NCBI GenBank assembly: GCA_013180625.2
Contig: SNVD02002538.1
Span: 1,550,001-1,614,000, forward strand
Length of the DNA stretch: 64,000 nucleotides
Direction of reading: 5' to 3'
From: Boswellia sacra
Lineage: Eukaryota; Streptophyta; Magnoliopsida; Sapindales; Burseraceae
Below are positions 9,750 to 20,700 of the stretch, piece by piece (the first letter of the stretch is position 1; each line of letters begins with the position of its first letter). The notes under the pieces were generated by a model. That model was given only the letters and a program-made list of their open reading frames with translations, ran no database searches and was not told the origin of the DNA. The translations under genes were made by a program, and so were the position numbers.

Positions 9750-10910
9750 TAAAACAAAATTATTCTTTCTTTGGGTCAAGAATTCTTCCGCTATAAATCA
9801 GGTCTTGTATCTCATGTCGGAGGTGATGGCATTTGTCACTGACATGACCAGTTTGTTGGTGGAAATCACAATATTCATTATGCTTTCAGTTAGCTAGTCG
9901 TGGGTTTCGTGGAGGCTTTGTTGTCAATGAGAACAACACAAATTGGGCATAGAGCTCCTCAAATACTTCAGATAAGGGCCATCCCAATTGGTTGAACTTT
10001 CTTGGTTGATGCTCTTTTACATCCTCATCGTCTGACCCACTAGTTTGGCCATAATGCCCTTGATTTCTTCTAGGGTAGTTGTTGCTTCTTCTTTTCTACC
10101 TGGCCTCCAAATCTTCTATTTGGATGCTTGAATCATACAAGTCTTCGAATATTTTGATTGGAAAGCCTACAAGTCTATCACTGATGAAGGCATGGGCTCC
10201 ATTGTTCATTATCCCGACCTGGTCCTTCTTCATGGCCCTCGTGGTCATCTTGGCAGCTTTGGCCCTCCAACGAACTAGATACTTTGAGAACATCTCATTG
10301 GGCTTTTGTCTGGTCATCTCCAAATCCCTCAACGTTACCCCCAGTTAGGTATTGTGGCTATACTGTTTCACAAATTGTTGAGAAAGTTCCTCCCATTCTT
10401 CTCGAACTCTCATTGGGAGGTCATGATACCATGCTACCGCATTATCTTCTAAGGATAGTGTGAAGTACTTCAAAATGTACTCTTTCGTCAAAGGAGTGGT
10501 GGCCATGATGGCTGCATATTATCTCAAATGTGTTTTGGGTTTCCCCTTTCCATCAAACTTTGGCAAGTCTAGTAGACGAAACTATGGAGGCAAATATTGG
10601 TCCCATAAGCAAGATGTTATCTAGGTCTTTGACCCCTTTCAACCCCTTCCTTTTCAAAAGGGATTGGACCTTCTCCATGTCTTTGGCCAACTGCTTGACC
10701 AATCCCTATTTCTACCTTGGCTAGTTTCACTATCACCATCACCATTACCCTCAGGTGGAGGTTGGTTCATATGGTTAGGCCCATCCCATAAAGCTTCAAT
10801 GAGTTAGGCCATCTACTGTTAGAGCATGGTGATGTCAGCCCTCACTTCAGCCATTTTAGCATTGTTGTTATTTGGTGTAGCCATCTCGTCAATTGATTCT
10901 TCATGCTTTG
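9750..10910 (-). pseudogene. Gag of element A, broken (capsid fragments and zinc-knuckle-like end)
   Basis: Fragments read in order on the minus strand: an N-terminal part near 10910-10800 (DEMATPNNNNAKMAEVRAD), a retrotransposon-gag block at 10332-10096 (LEMTRQKPNEMFSKYLVRWR, then KAAKMTTRAMKKDQVG), and a Cys/His segment near 9890-9800 (EYCDFHQQTGHVSDKCHHLR). Stops and frameshifts separate them. The block matches the gag of A' at 14414-13828 almost residue by residue. It would have formed the particle shell; it cannot be translated now. Confidence 0.75.
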
Positions 10911-11683
10911 TCAAACAATCACCTCGTCTAACCCAAGCTATGATGGCTGTAAAACAAAGGTGTTAATGCCATGCATGTATGCATTATTATGATACACGCT
11001 CATACAAGAGCATAGACACGCGTTCAACCTTCCAACCTTATTCCTCCCACATACATGAGGTTAAGTCTCTTTTCCTAGGATTTTAGGCTTCATTCCCAAG
11101 ACATCAACATGGGATGTGGAAATGCGAGATTCTCTCTCCTAATTCTAACATTCACGGTGATGTTGGATTCTTCATGATTATCATAACATGATTTTCAAAA
11201 GGTCATGATAACCCTAACTCATGGCACATGTTCCCATTTTTGTTCTTATAGGTGACTTGACATGTGACATTTATTCATAGATTCATAAGATTCGAGTTGA
11301 TGTCATTCTATCATGAGGAATTTCACATCCATAGAGACATACATTTCAACATGGGTTTTGGATATTTATCCTATTGAAAATTTCTAAAGTTGTCTACATG
11401 GGCTTGTGTCTCAAGGGTCCAATGGTCTAGGCTCCTTCGAGCGAGAGATGCCCCATTGGGCCGGTCTCTTTTTATACCAGTTCAATAGTATGTGCTCAAA
11501 GGTAGTGACACTAACAAGAGTCGTCTAGGGGTCGAATGGAGCCAATGACTTCTCATGCCAATACGACGCCACTAGTTTTTGGCAATTCATGCTCATTGTG
11601 TGCAAAAGTGTAGTGATGCAACAACTCATTATATCAACATGAGGTATTAGGATTTGGTATGCCTATCAGAATCAACTTCTCTT
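10911..11683 (-). other. 5' leader of element A, no gene seen
   Basis: Untranslated leader between primer site and gag. It aligns with 14750-15500 of A' and with the inverse of 35910-36580 in element C. It contains a purine-rich block and a 'gcatgcat'-type repeat near gag. Confidence 0.7.
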
Positions 11684-11701
11684 ATCGCAGTGGAATTGCC
11701 A
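11684..11701 (-). other. Primer binding site of element A (diverged)
   Basis: Minus strand TGGCAATTCCACTGCGA starts 3 bases after the LTR end. It aligns with the better kept site of A' and resembles the tRNA-Arg-type site known from Tat/Ogre elements. Confidence 0.6.
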
Positions 11702-11704
11702 CTA

Positions 11705-12860
11705 TGAGCAGGGCTTTCATCCTATAAAAGCGTTTGCGACCATGACACTATGTCAAAGCTTCTTTCAAAACTTAAGGAATACAAACGAGCCATATGCACG
11801 TATGGAGAAAGGAGTCACCACCCAATTATTCAATTGGGAATGAATGGGGGCAATCTGATCTCTATCTTCGGGACTCAAACTACCCTCATCCCTTCAAAGA
11901 TGGGTTCTGAAAGTTAGGTACGAATCTTTTGACCTGCCCAGATGTAAATCCGGCCTCCATTTGGGAAATACCAAATAAGAATATTTTGTGTTGTTACATG
12001 ATCCACATAAATTCCTAAGCATGTTTCTAAATAAGGAAAGGAAAGATGACTTACCTTGACAAGCATTTCCACCTTACAAAACAAATTGGGTTAGAACAAT
12101 TCAGAATAACCCTAATCATGCTTCTAAGCATAAAAATGAGGTCCTAAACATGTTTTTTCTAAGCAAGTAAAATAAAAGAGAATGGAAGGAATGAGAGAAT
12201 TCTACTATCGAGACGTATCCTTTCCGGGTTTAGAGTAGTAGAACACCTAAAAAATTATACTGGAAAAGGCTTCTCAACTTTGTGTCTCTAAGATGGAGAA
12301 AGAGATGATTGCATTTGACAATCGGTGTGAATTGCAAAGTAGAGGGAGTAGGGTTTATATAGGAGAGGGGTGCAAACGAAAAAAGAAACTTTCTAAGCAA
12401 ATTTCCAGAAATAAATTAACAAAGGTCGGACAGCCATCTTCAGACAGCCAAGTGACCATCTGATGGATGCCTAGCCATTTGCCAACAGCTGTGCATCTGT
12501 CTTGGACAGTTGGCCTGCCAATTTCCTTTCAGCCATTTCCTTTTTTATCATCCTTCGATGTAGTCCCTTCGAACCTTTGGTCCTTCGACTGCACATAACT
12601 ATGGGAATTCAGCTCAGATTTGCAATCCGTAATTTTCTATGAAAACTGGACATCCATAGCTTTGTAATATATATGACTCCTCACCAGATTCCTCCAGGAT
12701 TAATTTCTATGATTTTTCAAAGCCATGTGTCAAATTTTCACACTCTTCATCAACTTCTTTTCACCCTTATTTTCTTGATTCTCAAGGGTATATTTGTCAT
12801 TGTCTTTGCTTGATATTCATCTTCACTTCATTCTCAAGCCTCAAAAATCCAATGTTTACA
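11705..12860 (-). repeat. LTR of element A (also 3' LTR of element A')
   Basis: On the minus strand it starts TGTAAACATTGGATTTTTGA at 12860, immediately after the purine tract AGTGGAGA, and ends GCTCA at 11705, about 1.16 kb. It lacks about 0.8 kb found in the ~2-kb family LTRs. The deletion falls after the transcription start part, near 12000. Confidence 0.85.
12352..12361 (-). promoter_or_regulatory. TATA box in LTR of element A
   Basis: Minus strand CCTATATAAAC, at the same place as TATATAAAC in the LTRs at 28921 and 33870, about 500 bp from the LTR start. Confidence 0.7.
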
Positions 12861-13827
12861 TCTCCACTAATGTAGGCTCATCATAACATCAAGGATCATT
12901 AAGGCTTTACCAAGCTTGTAATGATAGGTTAGGTTAATGTATGATAAAGGGAACTATAAGGTTATCTCACCCATAGTCATACAACCATTCTAAGTTTTAA
13001 TTAAGAGCATCAACTTCTTCTATTTGTACCCCCAAACTTTGAGTTTTCACCCATTATGTTTGCTTTGCTTTTCTTTTTGAGTCGCTACACCTCTACACTT
13101 TACGCGTAATGGGATTAGTACCTTTCTTTTCTTTTTCTTCTTTTTTCCATTTTCTCTCTCTTTCTTTTAATTTTTTCTTTTCTTCTTTTTTTCTTTTTCT
13201 TCTTCTTTTTTTCTTCTTCTTTTCTTAGAGCTCGAAATTGCACAAAAACTTGTCAACTTCTTTTCATTCCCTCACAAGCATAGCTCTCAATGCTCTTTTC
13301 TAAAATGTTCATATATTATGAGTGAAGGGTACTATGTAAGTAAAATTTTTCTATTGTTAGGATACATTTTGTAGTCGGACAAAGAAACGACTTGATTAGG
13401 CTCAATAGGGCATAGTAGTGACAATGAAGTAAGTATAGGTGAGCTTGAAGGCTCAATCGACCAAAAGAAGGCCTAAATTACTTCCTTTATGTTGTGAAGC
13501 TCACGATTTCACCTCGAGCGGTGATCAAATAGGTTCTAGAGCCTTATGAGATCTCAACACCATGCGTTATTCACAAAAAGTTTCTTCAAGTAATATAAAG
13601 TTTCATATTCATGGCTATTGTGCTCAAATGATTAAAGAATCAAAATGAAACTCATCTAACAAGAAAGTCAAGCATGCAAATAACACGATCTCATGTATTG
13701 CCAAAAATATATTTCCAATTAGTGTCATGATTTTGTCAATGATCATCAAAAGAATACATGACTCTTGTATCAAAACATTTCAAAACATCATTGTTCTTTC
13801 CCCTAGGTCAAGGATTCTCCCATGCAC
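12861..13827. other. Tail of element A', no gene recognised
   Basis: Homologous to 8871-9749. The first 8 bases (minus AGTGGAGA, 12861-12868) look like the polypurine tract for the adjacent LTR. A T/C-rich tract runs 13116-13226. No credible ORF. Confidence 0.6.
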
Positions 13828-14745
13828 TTATGCATCCTCACTATCTGATCCACTAAATTGGTCATATTGCTCTTGACTTCTGTTGTTGCTTCTCTTTTGC
13901 CTAGCCTCCAAATCTTCTATTTGGATGCCTGAATAATACAAGTCTTCAAAGGTTTTGATTAAAAATTTCGTCAGTCTATCACTGATGTAGGCATGGGCCC
14001 AATTAATCACCATATGGACTTGATCCTTCTCCATAGGCCTCGCGGTCATCTTGGCTCTTTTTCCCTCCAACAAATTAGATATTCTGAAAAAGTCTCATTT
14101 GAATTCTGCCTTATTGTCTCCAAATCTCTCAAGGTCACACCCAGCTGGGTATTGTGGCGGAATTGCTCTACAAATTGTTGGGAAAGCTCCTCTTGATCTT
14201 CTTGAACTCTCTTCGGAAGGTCATAATACCATGCTACCACATCGTCTTCTAGGGACAGCATAAAGTATTTCAGTATGTGCTCCTTCATCAATGGAGTAGT
14301 GGCCATGATGGCTATATACTGCCTCAAATATGTCTTGGGATTTCCCTCTCCATTGAATGTAGGGAAGTCCGATAAATGAAACTTTGGAGGCAAATCTTGA
14401 TCTCCCATAACCAAAATGTCATTAGGTCTCCGACCCCCTTCAACCCGTTCTTCTTCAAGAGAGATTGGACCTTTTTCATGTCGTTGGCCAACCGCCTAAC
14501 CAATTCGGGTTACTTTTGCTTGACTAGGCTTTGCTCCCTATTTCAGCCTTGGCTAGTTTCACCATCACAATTGCCCTCAGATGGCAACTGATTCATGCAG
14601 TGAGGCCCATTTTGTAGTGCTTCAATGAGTTGGGCTACTTGCTGCTGGAGTACGGTCATGTCAGCTCTCAATTGGACCATTTCGGCATAGTTGTTATTGG
14701 GTGCGACCATTTCGTTAATTGATTCCTCTTGCCTTGTCAAACGAC
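13828..14745 (-). pseudogene. Gag of element A' (retrotransposon gag domain), frameshifted
   Basis: N-terminal part at 14740-14543 (MTRQEESINEMVAPNNNYAE, with a LQQQVAQLIEALQ coiled-coil-like run). The capsid-like gag domain lies at 14414-14046 (YLRQYIAIMATTPLMKEHIL, SLEDDVVAWYYDLP, ELSQQFVEQFRHNTQLGVTL). A C-terminal part at 14073-13828 is in another frame (AKMTARPMEKDQVH ... DSEDA). A stop near 14541 and a frameshift near 14050-14070 break it. This is the best kept gag of the family in the window and is useful as reference for the others. Confidence 0.85.
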
Positions 14746-15500
14746 CACCTCGTCTAGCCTAAGCTATGACGATTACAAAACAAAGGTGTTAATGCCATTC
14801 ATGCATGCATGTATACATGATATGATGCATGCTCATACAAGGGCATTCAGCCTTTCAACCTTATTCCTCCACAGACGTGAGGTCAAGTCTCCTTTTCTAG
14901 GATTTTTGGCCTCATTTCCAAGACATCATCGTGGAATGTGGGAATGCGAGATTCTCTCTCCTAATTCTAACATTCATGCTAACATTGGATTCTTTATTAT
15001 TATCATGATATGGCTTTCAAAACGTCATGATAACATTAACTCATGGCACATGTCCCCATTTTATTCTTATGGATGACTTGACATGTGGCATTTGTTCATG
15101 GCTTCATGAGGTTTTGAGTTGATGTTATTCTAATCATGAGGAATTTATATCCATATACATGCATTTCAACATGGGTTTTGGACATTCATCCTATTGAAAA
15201 TTTCTAGAGTCATCTATATGGGCCTGGGTCTCAAGGGTCCAATGGTCTAGGCTTCTTCAAGCAGTGATGTCCTTTGGGCCAATCTCTTATTATACCAATT
15301 GAATGGTATGTGCTCAAAGGTTGTGACACCAACATGAGTCATCTAGGGGTCGAACGGAGCCAAAGACATCTCGTGCCAATGCCACAGGGCTAGTTTAGGC
15401 TTTTCATGCTCATTGTGCATAAAGTGTAGTGATGCAGGGACTCATTATACCAATAAGAGGTAGTAAAATTTAGTATTCCCATCAGAATCAACTTCTCTTT
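14746..15500 (-). other. 5' leader of element A', no gene seen
   Basis: Matches the leader of A (10911-11683) and of C (35910-36580). Only short chance frames. Confidence 0.7.
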
Positions 15501-15518
15501 TCCCCAATGGAGTCGTCA
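15501..15518 (-). other. Primer binding site of element A' (tRNA-Arg type)
   Basis: Minus strand TGACGACTCCATTGGGGA, 3 bases inside the LTR end. Plant Tat/Ogre elements are known for a TGGCGACTC-type site complementary to the 3' end of a tRNA-Arg; this differs from it by little. The same site, more decayed, follows the LTRs at 11705 and 35890. Confidence 0.75.
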
Positions 15519-15521
15519 CAG

Positions 15522-16038
15522 TGAACGGGGCTTTCATCCTACTAGAGCGTTTGAGACCATGATACTGTGTCAAAACCTCTTTCGAGACTTAAGGGAACCC
15601 AAACAAGCCATGGGCATGTCTAGAGAATGGAGTCGCCACCCAATTATTCAATTAGGAATGAACAGTAACATGTGAACAGTAATCCATGAACAGTGTTCCC
15701 TCTGTTTGGCCCTTCATATTTTATAATTTTGCAATGCAATCCCTTCTGACCTTTGTCCATTTAATTGCTTATAACTTTTTAAGTTAAACTTCGATTCATG
15801 ATCCATAAATTTCTATGAAAATTAGACATTCGTAGCTTCGCAACGGTATATGAGCCATCATCAGATTTCTCCTGGATTAATTTCTGTGATATTTTTGAAG
15901 TTATGTATTAGTTTTCGAGACCTTTCACAAACTCCCTCTCACCTTTCCTTTCTTGACCTTCAAGGGCATTTTAGCCATTTTATTTTCTTGACATTCATCT
16001 TCATTCCTTTATCAAGCCTCAAAAGTTTAGTGTCTACA
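15522..16038 (-). repeat. Short LTR of element A' (internal deletion)
   Basis: Minus strand starts TGTAGACACTAAACTTTTGA at 16038 and ends CCCCGTTCA at 15522, 517 bp. Compared with ~2-kb relatives the middle is missing: near 15660 the 'attattcaatt(a/g)ggaatgaa' block jumps straight to an unrelated 'cagtaacatgtgaacagtaa' stretch. The lost part includes the TATA region. Confidence 0.85.
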
Positions 16039-16519
16039 CTATTACAAGGTGATGCCCTTCGGATTGAAGAATGTAGGGGCCACTTACCAATGAATGGCGA
16101 CGACGCTGTTTCATGACATGATGCATAAGGAGATAGAAGTTTATGTGGATGACATGATGGAGAAATCCAAGACTCGAGAGGGTCACTTTGAAGCCTTCAA
16201 TAGGTTCCTTGAAAGGGTAAAGAAATACAAGCTACAACTAAATTCAAAGAAGTGTGCCTTTGGAATTATCTCAAGGAAGTTGTTAGGGTTTGTAGCTGGC
16301 AAGAAGGGGATAGAACTAGATCCACACAAGGTTAAGGCCATTACAGAGATGCCATCACCTAAGACTGAAAAAGAAGTTCGAGAGTTTCTAGGGAAGATCC
16401 AATCGATCAGTCGATTTATTTCAAAAATGAAAATCATTTGTGCACCAATTTCAAGCTTTTATAAAAGGATCAACTGGTGGAATGCAATGATCTTTGCCAA
16501 GAGTCATTTTGAAGATTAA
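16039..16519 (+). pseudogene. Reverse transcriptase of element B, C-terminal half
   Basis: Begins at YYKVMPFGLKNVGATYQ, followed by a stop where relatives have an R, then HDMMHKEIEVYVDDMMEKS with the YVDD catalytic motif, KKYKLQLNSKKCAFG, and the thumb/connection segment EMPSPKTEKEVREFLGKIQ. The N-terminal half, including fingers and the first catalytic Asp, is absent because the A' LTR abuts here. It would copy element RNA into DNA; it is dead in this copy. Confidence 0.85.
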
Positions 16520-16574
16520 GAAGTACTTGCGTAATCCACCAATTTTGAACCGCCAAAACCTTGTAAAAATTTAA

Positions 16575-16822
16575 TTCTTTACTTGACTCTTGAGGGGGAG
16601 GTCATCGATGCTATGCTGGCACAAGAAGGTGAGGGTGGTGTAGAGTATGTCATCTATTATCTTAGCAAGATGTTGCTACCATACGAAACGAAATATAGCT
16701 ATGTGGAGAAAACGTGGTTGGCCATGGTTTGGCTCTCAAAGAAGTTGAGGCATTATTTTCAATCTTATAAAATTAAGGCTATCTCAAAGGAGGAGCCGAT
16801 AAGTACCTTTATGAGGCCCTAG
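16575..16822 (+). pseudogene. RNase H of element B
   Basis: Residues TLEGEVIDAMLAQEGEGGVE, then YYLSKMLLPYETKYSYVEKT and LAMVWLSKKLRHYFQSYK match the first RNase H of Tat/gypsy pol. The frame ends at a stop near 16820 and the link to RT at 16520-16575 is frameshifted. Confidence 0.8.
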
Positions 16823-16824
16823 CA

Positions 16825-17370
16825 TTGGTGGAAAAGTTAGCAAGATGGCTAGTGCAATTGTCAAAATTTGACACAGAATATGTCACCAATAAGGTGGTGA
16901 AAGGAAGAGTAGTAGTAGAATTCTTAGCTATGAACCCGGTCGATGATGATGAACCATGGGAGTTGGAATTCCCAAATGAACATCTGGGGGTAATCTCGAT
17001 AGTGGGATGGAGGATGTTCTTTGATAGAGCTGTCAATAGTAATGCTACTGGAATAAGAGTTATTCTAGTAACACCAACTGAAGAAGTCATTCCATTATGA
17101 ATATAAAGCATGTGCCTTTGCTTTAGAAGTCGTGATTGCTATGGGCACTGATGAAATAAAAGTGTTAGGGGATTCAAAACTGGTCATCTCTCAAGCTAAT
17201 GAAGATTGGGATCTATGGGAGGGAAAGTTGAAACAGTACCTTGAACACATAAGAAGGGTTGATTGGGGGGTTCAAACAATGCACCTTCACCCATTTTCTT
17301 AAGAGTGAGAATCAGAAAGCTAACGCATCAGCTTCATTTACATCAGTTTGGGTGAGAATGCAAGAATTAT
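16825..17370 (+). pseudogene. Second, archaeal-type RNase H of element B
   Basis: Connection segment ARWLVQLSKFDTEYVTNKVV and PVDDDEPWELEFPNEHLG lead into VGWRMFFDRAVNSNATGI, where relatives have FFDGA with the first catalytic Asp. The frame breaks at 17098. It then continues in another frame as CAFALEVVIAMGTDEIKVLG DSKLVISQ, split by several lesions to about 17370. An extra archaeal-like RNase H after the first is known for the Tat lineage. Confidence 0.8.
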
Positions 17371-18522
17371 TGGTGGGATAGTAGTGATATCACAAGCATG
17401 GGGTCCTTGTTATATGGAACCTTATATGATGCAGGTTGATGTAGTCGAAAAGCCATGGTTTATGACTTGAAGAGATATCTAGAAGAGAGGATTTTGCTTG
17501 AGGTGTCCAGTTAGAAAGATAAGCCTATGTTACGAAGGTTGGCCTTACAATTTACTTGTCATCAAAAGATGACGTATAAGAGGATGCCAGAAGGGATGTA
17601 ATTGAGGTGTGTCGATGAGATAGAAACAAGAAAGCTTATGGAAGAAGTCCATAGTGGTGTGTGTGGGCCACAAATGAATGGGCTAGTACTCGCGAAGAAA
17701 ATAACGTGGGCTTTTATTTGCTAACAATGGAGATAGATTATGCCCAATTTGTGAAGAGGTGTCGCCAATGTCAGATCAATGAAAATTTGATTTACAAGCC
17801 ACCTTTGGAACTATAAAGGATAATAACACTATGGCCTTTTGCTACATGGGGCATCGACATTACAGGTAAAATAAGGTCGTCAGCCTCTAATGGGCATCAA
17901 TATGTGGTTGTAGGGATTGACTACTCCACCAAATAGATAGAAGCTGGGTCCTATAATAAGTTAGGGGCAAAGCAGATGGTGAAGTTTATCGAGAAGAACA
18001 TTATATGCATATTTGGAGTACCATACCATGTCGTAACTAACAATAGGGTCCAGTTTCAAGCAAAAACTAAGGCCTTGGTTGAAAGGTTTGGAATTGAACA
18101 CCATAAGTTGTCTCTATATAGGCCACAAGCAAATGGAGCAGTAGAAGCAGCCAATAAAAAACATCAAGAAGATGTTTGCCAAGATGGTACAGGCATACAA
18201 AGATTAGGTAGAGAAGTTATTGTTTGTGTTATGGGGTTATAGAACAACACCCATAAGTTTGACGGGCATGACACCCTTCTTATTGGTATATGGTTTAGAA
18301 GCAGTCTTACCAATTGAGATAGAAATAAAATTAGCAAGGGTTCTAATAGAAGCAGAAATTCCTGAAGGGAAGTGGATTTGTAATAGATGTGAACTATTGG
18401 CATTGATCGATGAGAAAAGAATGAAGGCCAAATATCACGTGCGACTATATCATAAACGGGTTGCCTGAGCCTTTAATAAAAGAATAAAGGCAAGGAAGTT
18501 CAAAAAAGGGGAGTTGGTCTTA
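17371..18522 (+). pseudogene. Integrase of element B, 5' part (upstream of CACTA insert)
   Basis: Fragments: zinc-binding end with EEVHSGVCGPQMNGLVLAKK near 17640, a core from VKFIEKNIICIFGVPYHVV at 17976 with TNNRVQF where the family has TDNG (catalytic Asp lost to Asn), NGAVEAANK with the Glu kept, and a C-terminal run YRTTPISLTGMTPFLLVYGL, LPIEIEIKLARVL. Multiple stops in the first half. The frame runs into the CACTA element at 18523 and resumes at 22572. Confidence 0.8.
18520..18522. other. Target-site duplication of the CACTA element, left copy
   Basis: TTA immediately before CACTACAAG; the second TTA is at 22569-22571. CACTA transposons make 3-bp duplications. Confidence 0.9.
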
Positions 18523-19255
18523 CACTACAAGAAAAATGAGAATAGATGACAGAAATAAACAATCATAAACGGGGGTGGATGATAGAAAATCGATCAGTCA
18601 TCTATGTCACTGTCACTCGTTCATGATAGAAAAAAATACGTCATCAACTTTGTGCTAGTTTTTGCACGTCATAAGTCTATCACACTAGAAAATTAATTTT
18701 TTAATTAATTTCTTCAATTTTTTATGGGAAATCAACTTTTTCAAATTAAATGTTCTATAATATCCAACCATTGCTCATTGCCATTTATTTGTTGTAGAAA
18801 AATATTATATTTATAATTAAATGTCTTTTTTTTTTTTTGGTTAATTGATAATACCTATTCATTTGTAATCATACAAATTACTACATAAATTATCCAAGAA
18901 AACATAATTTATAATAGAAGTACAAATTTATATTACGATAAATATTATCACAAATGTTAAAAATGCAAGTACTTATAACAAATATATCGTACAATCCAAA
19001 ATGACTTAAAGAAAATGAAAACAAGTATAACATAATTAAGCTTGAGAGGTATTGTTTCATGGTAATCATCTTCTTAAAGCAACTTGATGGATGATGATAA
19101 GCCAATCACATAACCTAAAGCTCCTTTTTTTCACTGTCTTTACACATCCTCTTATCACCCCCATAGCCTTCCTTTCTCCTCCATCTCTGCAACCTATGCA
19201 TAGCACAACACGCACAAAGCCATTCACTTCATTTTTCTTGTAGTACTTGCATTTT

Positions 19256-19405
19256 GATGTAAAGTGATAATATTCCTAAACACAAAAGCCAAAATTGATA
19301 AGTAATGGCCCAACAATAATACACAGGTTAAACTGGCTTTTCTTTGATGTAAAGTGACTAAACAGAAAAGCCAAAATTGATAAGTAATGGCCCAACAACA
19401 ATATG
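19256..19405. repeat. ~90-bp tandem duplication in the CACTA element
   Basis: 'gatgtaaagtga' recurs 90 bp apart (19256, 19346), each followed by 'aagccaaaattgataagtaa' and 'tggcccaacaa'. Confidence 0.85.
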
Positions 19406-19508
19406 TAAGCAATAAATAATGCCCAGGCATATCTACCTTCGTCACTGCATAGTGTATATGTGTGTTTCTATATGTGTTAGAGAGAGAAAGAGAGGCAGAG
19501 GCAGAGGG

Positions 19509-19531
19509 ACACACACACACACACACACACA
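19509..19531. repeat. (AC)n microsatellite
   Basis: About 11.5 uninterrupted AC units next to GA-rich sequence. Confidence 0.95.
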
Positions 19532-20700
19532 GAGGGATCATCTATATCCAGAAATCCATATCCTTTGGAAATAACTTGTATGATTTTGATGGGGGTTTTG
19601 ATTGATCAAAAAGATGAAAGTACTCAAGAAGTTCCAACAACTACATGAAACAAATACCATACCTCCTTGGAGGAACTCTTATAAACTGCATAATCTTCCC
19701 AACTTTCATACTCATCCTGCAAAAAATGAAGCTACCATTAACACTTTAAACAACTTTTAATGTTATTCTTCTAGTACAAGTACTTTTAGGGAAGGAAAAA
19801 AAACACATCCATACAACCCTTGAACTCATAAGCCATGCATAACACAAGGCATCAAATTATCATAAATTTTTTTTTTTTTTTTTTGTGCATCAAAAACAAA
19901 GAAAACAAGAAATTTACAAAAATAAAAGAAGTGAATCCTTATCTAGATGAACTATTAAGCTTCAAATTCTCATACAACTATCTTTTTAATAAGAAATAGA
20001 ATATTATTTTAGAAAAGAGATCATTGCTAAGGGAAGTAAGCCAGGAGTTCAACCTTATAGATCAAAGCATAAGCCTTTGAAAAACAATCACTAGAAACAA
20101 GCTGTATAAAATATAAGCCCATAGAAGAATAGAAAATCATTTGACTACTAGAAGTAATAATAGACGGAAAACAAAGGAGTGTTTATTGATACATGTAATT
20201 TGAATGACACCTATTAGGATGAAAGAAAATTCTTTGTTATATAACAATTCAAATTCTTCTTCTCCAAAATCCTTATATATTTTTCTATTCCTTTCCAATC
20301 AAAATAACCTACGAAATAGCTAGTATCCCTAAATTCCATCAAATTGAAGTTTTCCACAACCTTTCAGCAAGGAAAGACATAAAAGAATCTTCCAATTCCA
20401 CAACTGATAGAATTTTCCAATGAAATCAATTTAACTTTGTGGGAATTTATTCTAACAATTACACAGTTGTAAAAAATAACTCTCGATTTTGAAGTTCAAC
20501 AAAACAGTTTCTACCACTAACATTAAGTCAAAGATTTGGTCCTTAATCTTGCAATAGAAGAAGATTATAATATCTGCAAATTGGTAATGAAAAACCATCA
20601 AGGAAAAGTGAACTTAAAAATAGAGCCATTCACTTCATTTCATCAAGATTAAAAAATATATATAGTGTTCATTAGCACAGTATGTTGTCTATCCACAAAC

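Larger units (their letters stand above)
8871..12860 (-). mobile_element. Gag-only Tat-type LTR element A
   Basis: On the minus strand: LTR (12860-11705), primer site, leader, gag remnants (10910-9750), then a 'tail' without genes that ends at a short purine tract at 8871-8878. Pol is absent. The 3' LTR expected at 8870 is not there. Element A' to its right has the same plan. Such gag-leader-LTR derivatives are typical large nonautonomous elements. Confidence 0.75.
12861..16038 (-). mobile_element. Gag-only Tat-type LTR element A'
   Basis: Minus strand: short LTR (16038-15522), primer site, leader, gag (14745-13828), tail (13827-12869), purine tract, then the LTR of element A at 12860. It thus has an LTR at both ends, although the two LTRs differ in length by internal deletions. 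Its outer edge at 16038 falls inside reverse-transcriptase coding sequence of element B. Confidence 0.8.
18523..20700. other. Left part of the CACTA element, no gene recognised
   Basis: AT-rich sequence with T and A runs (18828-18838, 19869-19884), an (AC)n tract and one ~90-bp tandem duplication. Short frames on either strand have no family resemblance. It may include further captured host DNA that I cannot recognise. Confidence 0.6.

Noticed and set aside
18890..19105. Small minus-strand frame in the CACTA element as part of a transposase
   Set aside because: AT-rich, Phe/Tyr/Ser-rich, no transposase motif; too short to support.
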